This document shows, piece after piece, positions 7,721 through 11,321 of a stretch of DNA of 11,321 nucleotides. The DNA comes from Rickettsia typhi. Its GTDB lineage: Bacteria; Pseudomonadota; Alphaproteobacteria; Rickettsiales; UBA1997. Below the pieces are notes generated by a model. It ran no database searches, was not told the DNA's origin, and saw nothing but the letters and a program-made list of their open reading frames with translations. The stretch spans positions 1 to 11,321 of the forward strand of contig CAMDAI010000025.1 of the NCBI GenBank assembly GCA_945888585.1, written 5' to 3'. The position numbers and the translations under genes were made by a program. Positions within the stretch are counted from its first letter, which is position 1, and the number at the start of each line of letters is the position of its first letter.

Positions 7721-8653
7721 ATGTTAAATAAAAAAACCTTTGGTCACAGAAAAGCTTCAAGAAGAAGCGCTTTCTCTTTAATTGAATTATCAATTGTATT
7801 AATCATTATCGGCTTGTTAATTTCTGGTATCATCGGTGGTGCCAGCTTGATAAAAAGTGCGAATTTACGCTCTGTCATGACAGAAGCTAGAGGATACAAT
7901 ATTGCAAGCAGTGCTTTTTTTACAAAATATAATGCTCTTCCAGGTGATTATAATGCAGTAATTGCTACTAATCCTGATGTTGGAAATGCAAATGGTGTCA
8001 TTGAATATGTTAACGGTGCTGGTAATAAAGAAAGCCTTATAGCTATTAATCAGTTATTTGCTGATGGAAGTTTAGATTTATCAATGTTTGCTAGTGGATA
8101 TAGCCAAACAACAACAGTTGGTTCTCAAACCACTGCTACAGCTCTTTATGGTGCGGCAGTTAAAAATAACTTACCAGCTGGAAAAGCAAAAAATAGTGGA
8201 TGGTTCTTTGACAATTATTCTGTTGTTATCGGTACTAGCACAGTGACCATGAATATGGTTGTTCTTAGTGGTGGCACTAATGCTGGTAGCGGAATTACTC
8301 TTGCTCTAGGTGGATGGGTAACTCCTACTCCAATTACTACTATATCTGATTATACTGCTACTGCTAGTAGTGGTTACCGTACTGTAGGTATATTAACTCC
8401 AGTTGATGCTTTATCAATTGATTCTAAAATGGATGATGGTGCACCAAATAATGGTAGTGTTAGAGCTGTTGCTTCAAAGGGTAGTGCTTATTCTACAGCT
8501 GCTGCGGTTTCTGATACTTGCACCTCAGCTCTTCCTACTTCTGTTGGAGTGGTTGGAACTTCAAGTTCTACACTTAATGCAGCCGATACTTACAATGTTA
8601 GCAAAACTTCTCTTAATTGTGCTTTAGGTTTCCGTATTGATACCGCAAGCTAA
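7721..8653 (+). CDS. Prepilin-like protein with N-terminal cleavage/methylation motif (Ala at -1)
   Basis: The 310-residue protein has a type IV pilin/pseudopilin N terminus: a basic leader of 17 residues (K4, K5, R10, K11, R14, R15), then FSLIELSIVLIIIGLLISG, with the conserved Glu at mature position 5 (Glu22). The cleavage site reads RRSA|FSL, with Ala17 where Gly is nearly invariant. Next come a helical spine (to about 66) and the motif KYNALPGDYNA at 69-79, seen in pilin-like proteins of several intracellular alphaproteobacteria. The middle is rich in Gly, Ser and Thr (about 85-225). The C-terminal domain has LTPVDALSIDSKMDDGAPN at 225-243 and cysteines 267 and 300, a likely disulfide-bonded D-region. 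It could be a surface fibre subunit or a type II secretion-like pseudopilin. The gene stands alone, with its own candidate promoter and a terminator. Confidence 0.85.
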   Translation: MLNKKTFGHRKASRRSAFSLIELSIVLIIIGLLISGIIGGASLIKSANLRSVMTEARGYNIASSAFFTKYNALPGDYNAVIATNPDVGNANGVIEYVNGAGNKESLIAINQLFADGSLDLSMFASGYSQTTTVGSQTTATALYGAAVKNNLPAGKAKNSGWFFDNYSVVIGTSTVTMNMVVLSGGTNAGSGITLALGGWVTPTPITTISDYTATASSGYRTVGILTPVDALSIDSKMDDGAPNNGSVRAVASKGSAYSTAAAVSDTCTSALPTSVGVVGTSSSTLNAADTYNVSKTSLNCALGFRIDTAS

Positions 8654-8676
8654 TAAGATTAATAAGTATTGATCTT

Positions 8677-8718
8677 AAAAAGGCCTTGCAGCCAAAAAGT
8701 TGCAAGGCCTTTTTTTTA
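8677..8718 (+). terminator. Rho-independent terminator after the pilin-like gene
   Basis: The segment at 8677-8690 (AAAAAGGCCTTGCA) pairs perfectly with 8701-8714, a 14-bp stem with core AAGGCCTTGCA, and two further inner pairs (one G-U) are possible. A run of eight T follows from 8710 to 8717. It begins 23 bases after the stop codon at 8653. The A run on the left arm means it could also act weakly in the other direction. It is the strongest terminator in the window. Confidence 0.93.
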
Positions 8719-8738
8719 TTTAATAAATATTTTTAAGT

Positions 8739-9017
8739 ATGAGAAATGATGTGATACTAGCGGCATTAATAAATTTTTTAGTTCCGATGATATTGTTATA
8801 TGCTTCTTTTTCCTTAGTTGATTGTTTTACTAATGGTTTTTTCTCTATTATTTATTCAATTACTCTTTTTACCCAGGCCTTTATGATTTACTCAGTAAGA
8901 TTTGATAGTTTAAAATTATCAACAATTATTTCAATCAATATAATTTCTTGGATTGGTTTAGCATTCTTAATGCTCTACCTAGCTTTTATTTTGTTATTAC
9001 TTTTAGGAATATTCTAA
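8739..9017 (+). CDS. Small membrane protein, possibly a degenerate MnhB/MrpB-like subunit
   Basis: A 92-residue, strongly hydrophobic protein with three predicted membrane helices (about 5-27, 33-52, 60-90) and almost no soluble part. The N-terminal half (ILAALINFLVPMILLYASF, then NGFFSIIYS and FMIYSVRF) resembles the start of MnhB/MrpB subunits of Na+/H+ antiporters, which read roughly 'LLIPFILLFGLY ... PGGGFQGGVI'. The glycine-rich signature is reduced to NGFF, and at 92 residues it is shorter than usual MnhB (~140). No other Mrp/Mnh subunit genes lie in the window. The coding frame is likely real: it starts 21 bases after the terminator and is followed in the same direction by a lipoprotein gene. 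The family assignment is tentative and made from memory of the pattern. Confidence 0.6.
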   Translation: MRNDVILAALINFLVPMILLYASFSLVDCFTNGFFSIIYSITLFTQAFMIYSVRFDSLKLSTIISINIISWIGLAFLMLYLAFILLLLLGIF

Positions 9018-9066
9018 GAGAGAGAGGAATAGTAAATAAAAACAATATCTATTACCAATTTGAAAA

Positions 9067-9237
9067 ATGAAGTTACTATATCAAAAAGCAGGTCTATCAT
9101 CTAAATTAAGTAGTATAATTAATAAGGTAATTATTTTATTAATTTTAACAGCAAGTCTATCCCTTTCTTCTTGTGGAAAAAAGGGAGATTTATATTTAGA
9201 AGAAGAAAAACAGATTAAAGGTAATGATAATCTATAG
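9067..9237 (+). CDS. Small LptM/YifL-type lipoprotein
   Basis: A 56-residue ORF starting ATG at 9067 and ending TAG at 9235-9237. It has a basic N terminus, a hydrophobic stretch (21-31, VIILLILTASL), and a lipobox LSSC with the lipidated cysteine at 36. This is followed directly by GKKGDLYLEEE. CGxKGxLYLP is the signature of LptM (YifL), the small outer-membrane lipoprotein that helps mature the LPS translocon LptD; here Asp replaces the usual Pro and the tail is short. In E. coli lptM lies beside dapF; here dapF is 8.7 kb away at the other end of the window. The gene follows the small membrane protein by 49 bases and ends one base before the convergent ftsH stop. It is easily missed because of its length. 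Confidence 0.8.
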   Translation: MKLLYQKAGLSSKLSSIINKVIILLILTASLSLSSCGKKGDLYLEEEKQIKGNDNL

Positions 9238-9238
9238 T

Positions 9239-11104
9239 TTATGATGGATTTTCTGTATTAAAATTTGGTATGGAACTTTTTAGAGTTTTATTTCCAGCAT
9301 CAAAATCTCTGCGAATTTTTTTTCCAGCTAGAAGATCTTTAATTTCTTCTCCGGTTAATGTTTCAAATTCTAATAATCCACGAGCCAATTTTTCTAAATC
9401 ATTCTTTTTATCGTTTAGAATTTTTTTAGCACGATCAATTGCTTCTGAAACAATTCTTTTAGTTTCGTCGTCAATTGCTTTAGCGGTATCATCAGAAAAA
9501 TCTTTTTCACTGCCACCATAATATTTAGAGCTTTCCTCAATACCATAAAATACTGGCCCCATTTTGTCGCTTAAGCCCCATTTAGTAATCATACTTTTGG
9601 CCATTTTAGTTGCTTGTTCAATATCAGAAGAAGCGCCAGTGGTAACTTTATCATAACCAAAAATCAATTCTTCAGCAGCTCTACCACCCATAGCTACAGC
9701 CAAATCATCAATTAATTTTGCTCGGGTAACTGAGAATTGATCACGTTCAGGAAGGCGCATTACCAAGCCAAGAGCTCGTCCTCTTGGAATAATAGTAGCT
9801 TTGTGAATTGGATCAGAATTAGGACAATTAATGGCGACAATAGCATGACCAGCTTCATGGTAAGCAGTAAGTTCTTTTTCTTCTTTTTGAATTACCATAC
9901 TTCTTCTTTCGGTGCCCATCATAATTTTATCTTTGGCATTTTCTAAATCCTTCATACCAACTAGCCTTTGATTGGCCTTAGCGGCCATTAAGGCAGACTC
10001 ATTCACTAAATTAGCTAGATCTGCACCAGAAAAACCTGGAGTGCCTCTAGCAATTATTTTAACATCGACATCGGGAGTAATTAAAATCTTTTTGATATGA
10101 ACATTTAAAATTTGTTCTCTACCAATAATATCAGGATTAGGTACGGTAATTTGACGATCAAATCTTCCCGGGCGAAGAAGGGCACGATCAAGAACGTCAG
10201 GACGATTGGTGGCGGCAATTATTATTACTCCTTCATTATCAGAGAAACCATCCATTTCTACAAGTAACTGGTTTAGAGTTTGCTCTCTTTCGTCATTACC
10301 TCCACCAACTCCGCTGCCTCTATGGCGACCAACTGCATCAATTTCGTCAATAAAAATTATACAAGGAGCGTTTTTCTTGCCTTGCTCAAACATATCACGA
10401 ACTCTGCTAGCGCCAACGCCAACAAACATTTCAACAAAATCAGAACCAGAAATTGAGAAAAATGGAACTCCAGCTTCGCCTGCAATTGCACGTGCTAAAA
10501 GAGTTTTGCCAGTTCCAGGAGAACCGATTAATAGACAGCCCTTAGGAATTTTAGCTCCAAGTTTAGTATATTTTTGAGGATCTTTCAGAAAATCAACTAA
10601 TTCAATTAATTCTTCTTTGGCTTCATCAATACCAGCGACATCACCAAAAGTAACTTTTTGTTTATTTTCTTGTAATAATTTTGCTTTAGATTTGCCAAAA
10701 CTTAGGGCTTTTCCACCTCCGGCACCGCGCATAAAAAACATCCAAACAGCAATCATTAATATGAAAGGAAGTATCCAACCTAAAATTCCACCAATTATTT
10801 TTTCTGATTTACTAACTAACGGAGAAGCATTTACTTCAACTTGTTTTTCTTGAAGCTTATCAACTAAATTTGGATATTGAGGTAAGAAAGTATAGAATTG
10901 ATCGCCGGATTTTAAAGTTCCAATTAAATCTTGTCCTTTGATATCAACTTTAGCAACTTCACCAACATCAACCTTACCCATAAATTCAGAAAAGGAGATT
11001 TTTTTAGAGCCAATACCCCCGTTGTCGCCAAATACTCCTGATATCATCATTAAAACACCAATAATTATGGCCCAGATCAGAAAGTTTTTTTTAGAATTTT
11101 GCAT
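9239..11104 (-). CDS. ftsH: ATP-dependent zinc metalloprotease FtsH
   Basis: FtsH is the membrane-bound hexameric AAA+ protease that degrades misassembled membrane proteins and short-lived regulators. The 621-residue product is complete. It has a first membrane helix (8-25), a periplasmic domain (about 30-103), a second helix (104-124), then an AAA+ domain with Walker A GSPGTGKT (194-201), pore loop FVGVG (227-231), Walker B IIFIDEID (249-256), sensor AATNRPD (297-303) and arginine-finger region RPGRFD (311-316). The M41 protease domain has HEAGH at 416-420 (zinc ligands His416 and His420, catalytic Glu417) and a third ligand Asp494 in SSDIEQAT. Ser195 replaces the usual first Pro of GPPGTGKT, outside the phosphate-binding core. 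It faces the LptM-like gene with one base between stop codons. In Rickettsia tilS precedes ftsH; here no clear tilS end is visible. Confidence 0.98.
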   Translation of the reverse strand: MQNSKKNFLIWAIIIGVLMMISGVFGDNGGIGSKKISFSEFMGKVDVGEVAKVDIKGQDLIGTLKSGDQFYTFLPQYPNLVDKLQEKQVEVNASPLVSKSEKIIGGILGWILPFILMIAVWMFFMRGAGGGKALSFGKSKAKLLQENKQKVTFGDVAGIDEAKEELIELVDFLKDPQKYTKLGAKIPKGCLLIGSPGTGKTLLARAIAGEAGVPFFSISGSDFVEMFVGVGASRVRDMFEQGKKNAPCIIFIDEIDAVGRHRGSGVGGGNDEREQTLNQLLVEMDGFSDNEGVIIIAATNRPDVLDRALLRPGRFDRQITVPNPDIIGREQILNVHIKKILITPDVDVKIIARGTPGFSGADLANLVNESALMAAKANQRLVGMKDLENAKDKIMMGTERRSMVIQKEEKELTAYHEAGHAIVAINCPNSDPIHKATIIPRGRALGLVMRLPERDQFSVTRAKLIDDLAVAMGGRAAEELIFGYDKVTTGASSDIEQATKMAKSMITKWGLSDKMGPVFYGIEESSKYYGGSEKDFSDDTAKAIDDETKRIVSEAIDRAKKILNDKKNDLEKLARGLLEFETLTGEEIKDLLAGKKIRRDFDAGNKTLKSSIPNFNTENPS

Positions 11105-11321
11105 GAATTAATATCCGTTTTTTAAATGTAATGCCATTTCTCATCATGCTTTCGCTTCATGAGTGGCCAAAAAACAAAGTTTTTTGTCATATCAATCTCA
11201 TTAAAAACAAGATTTGATATAAGATCGTTATCATATAATAATTTTTTTGACTAACATCAAGAGAAAATTTTATGATGATTGCCAAGAAAAGCTGAATTAA
11301 CTATGATGGTTGATATGGCAG
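11105..11321. other. Upstream region of ftsH to the right edge, no confident gene
   Basis: These 217 bases are AT-rich and contain no long open frame on either strand. On the plus strand a perfect TATAAT (11234-11239) precedes a seven-codon frame (ATG at 11272, TGA at 11293), then ATGATGGTTGATATGGCA begins at 11303 and is still open at the edge. This could be the start of a divergent gene. On the minus strand a 42-codon frame ends with TAA at 11122-11124 (…FVFWPLMKRKHDEKWHYI), 17 bases before ftsH; it is interrupted further upstream by stops. A small AT hairpin (CAAAAAAC-AAA-GTTTTTTG) sits at 11168-11186. It probably includes the ftsH promoter, but no clear -35/-10 pair stands out. Confidence 0.35.

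Noticed and set aside
7755..7769. GCTTC/GAAGC hairpin within the leader codons of the pilin-like gene
   Set aside because: A five-base stem in coding sequence for a basic leader; too short to claim translational control.
8403..8627. A leucine-rich 74-codon frame inside the pilin-like gene
   Set aside because: It is an out-of-frame reading of the Ser/Thr/Gly-rich region; the main frame is supported by the prepilin motif and conserved C-terminal segment.
9270..10853. Several open frames of 69-123 codons on the plus strand opposite ftsH
   Set aside because: They are antisense to a fully conserved ftsH, have no recognisable domains or start signals, and are expected by-products of its codon usage.
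11168..11186. CAAAAAAC-AAA-GTTTTTTG hairpin as a terminator
   Set aside because: The stem is nearly all A-T with no proper T tract after it on either strand, so stability would be poor.

Overview
The window is AT-rich, ordinary bacterial chromosome. Taken together, HemJ, CcmH, a membrane-anchored CycM-type cytochrome c, AhcY and a pilin-like protein with a KYNALPGD motif suggest a Rickettsiales-like (intracellular-type) alphaproteobacterium. This placement is an inference from gene content and base composition, not a phylogeny. No rRNA, tRNA, CRISPR array, insertion sequence or phage gene was seen.

Layout. (1) 1-2417, plus strand: the 3' end of dapF overlapping ccmH, then an EptA-type phosphoethanolamine transferase. 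(2) 2410-3396, minus strand: hemJ followed with no gap by a VanX/DdpX-type dipeptidase, which converges on and overlaps the EptA-like gene by 8 bases. (3) 3483-7554, plus strand: five closely spaced genes, prs, a cytochrome c, a prepilin-peptidase-like gene, ahcY and greA, probably one operon. (4) 7555-8718: a stand-alone prepilin-like gene with a possible promoter and a strong terminator. (5) 8739-9237: a 92-residue membrane protein and a 56-residue lipoprotein of the LptM/YifL type. (6) 9239-11104, minus strand: ftsH. (7) 11105-11321: the upstream side of ftsH, with no gene that can be called firmly.

Several genes concern the envelope: DapF supplies meso-diaminopimelate, the VanX-like enzyme handles D-Ala-D-Ala, the EptA-like enzyme would decorate lipid A or a similar acceptor, the LptM-like lipoprotein hints at an LPS export machine, and FtsH controls membrane protein quality. 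CcmH and the cytochrome c belong to one pathway (haem attachment and respiration), and HemJ supplies haem precursors.

The most interesting observation is a possible variant prepilin-processing pair. The prepilin-peptidase-like protein keeps the zinc-type cysteine tetrad and the first catalytic aspartate, but the second (GxGD) aspartate is replaced in a degenerate motif. The prepilin-like protein 2 kb downstream carries alanine instead of the nearly invariant glycine at the cleavage site. The EptA-like enzyme also has an altered second metal/substrate-site residue (Asn where the family has His).
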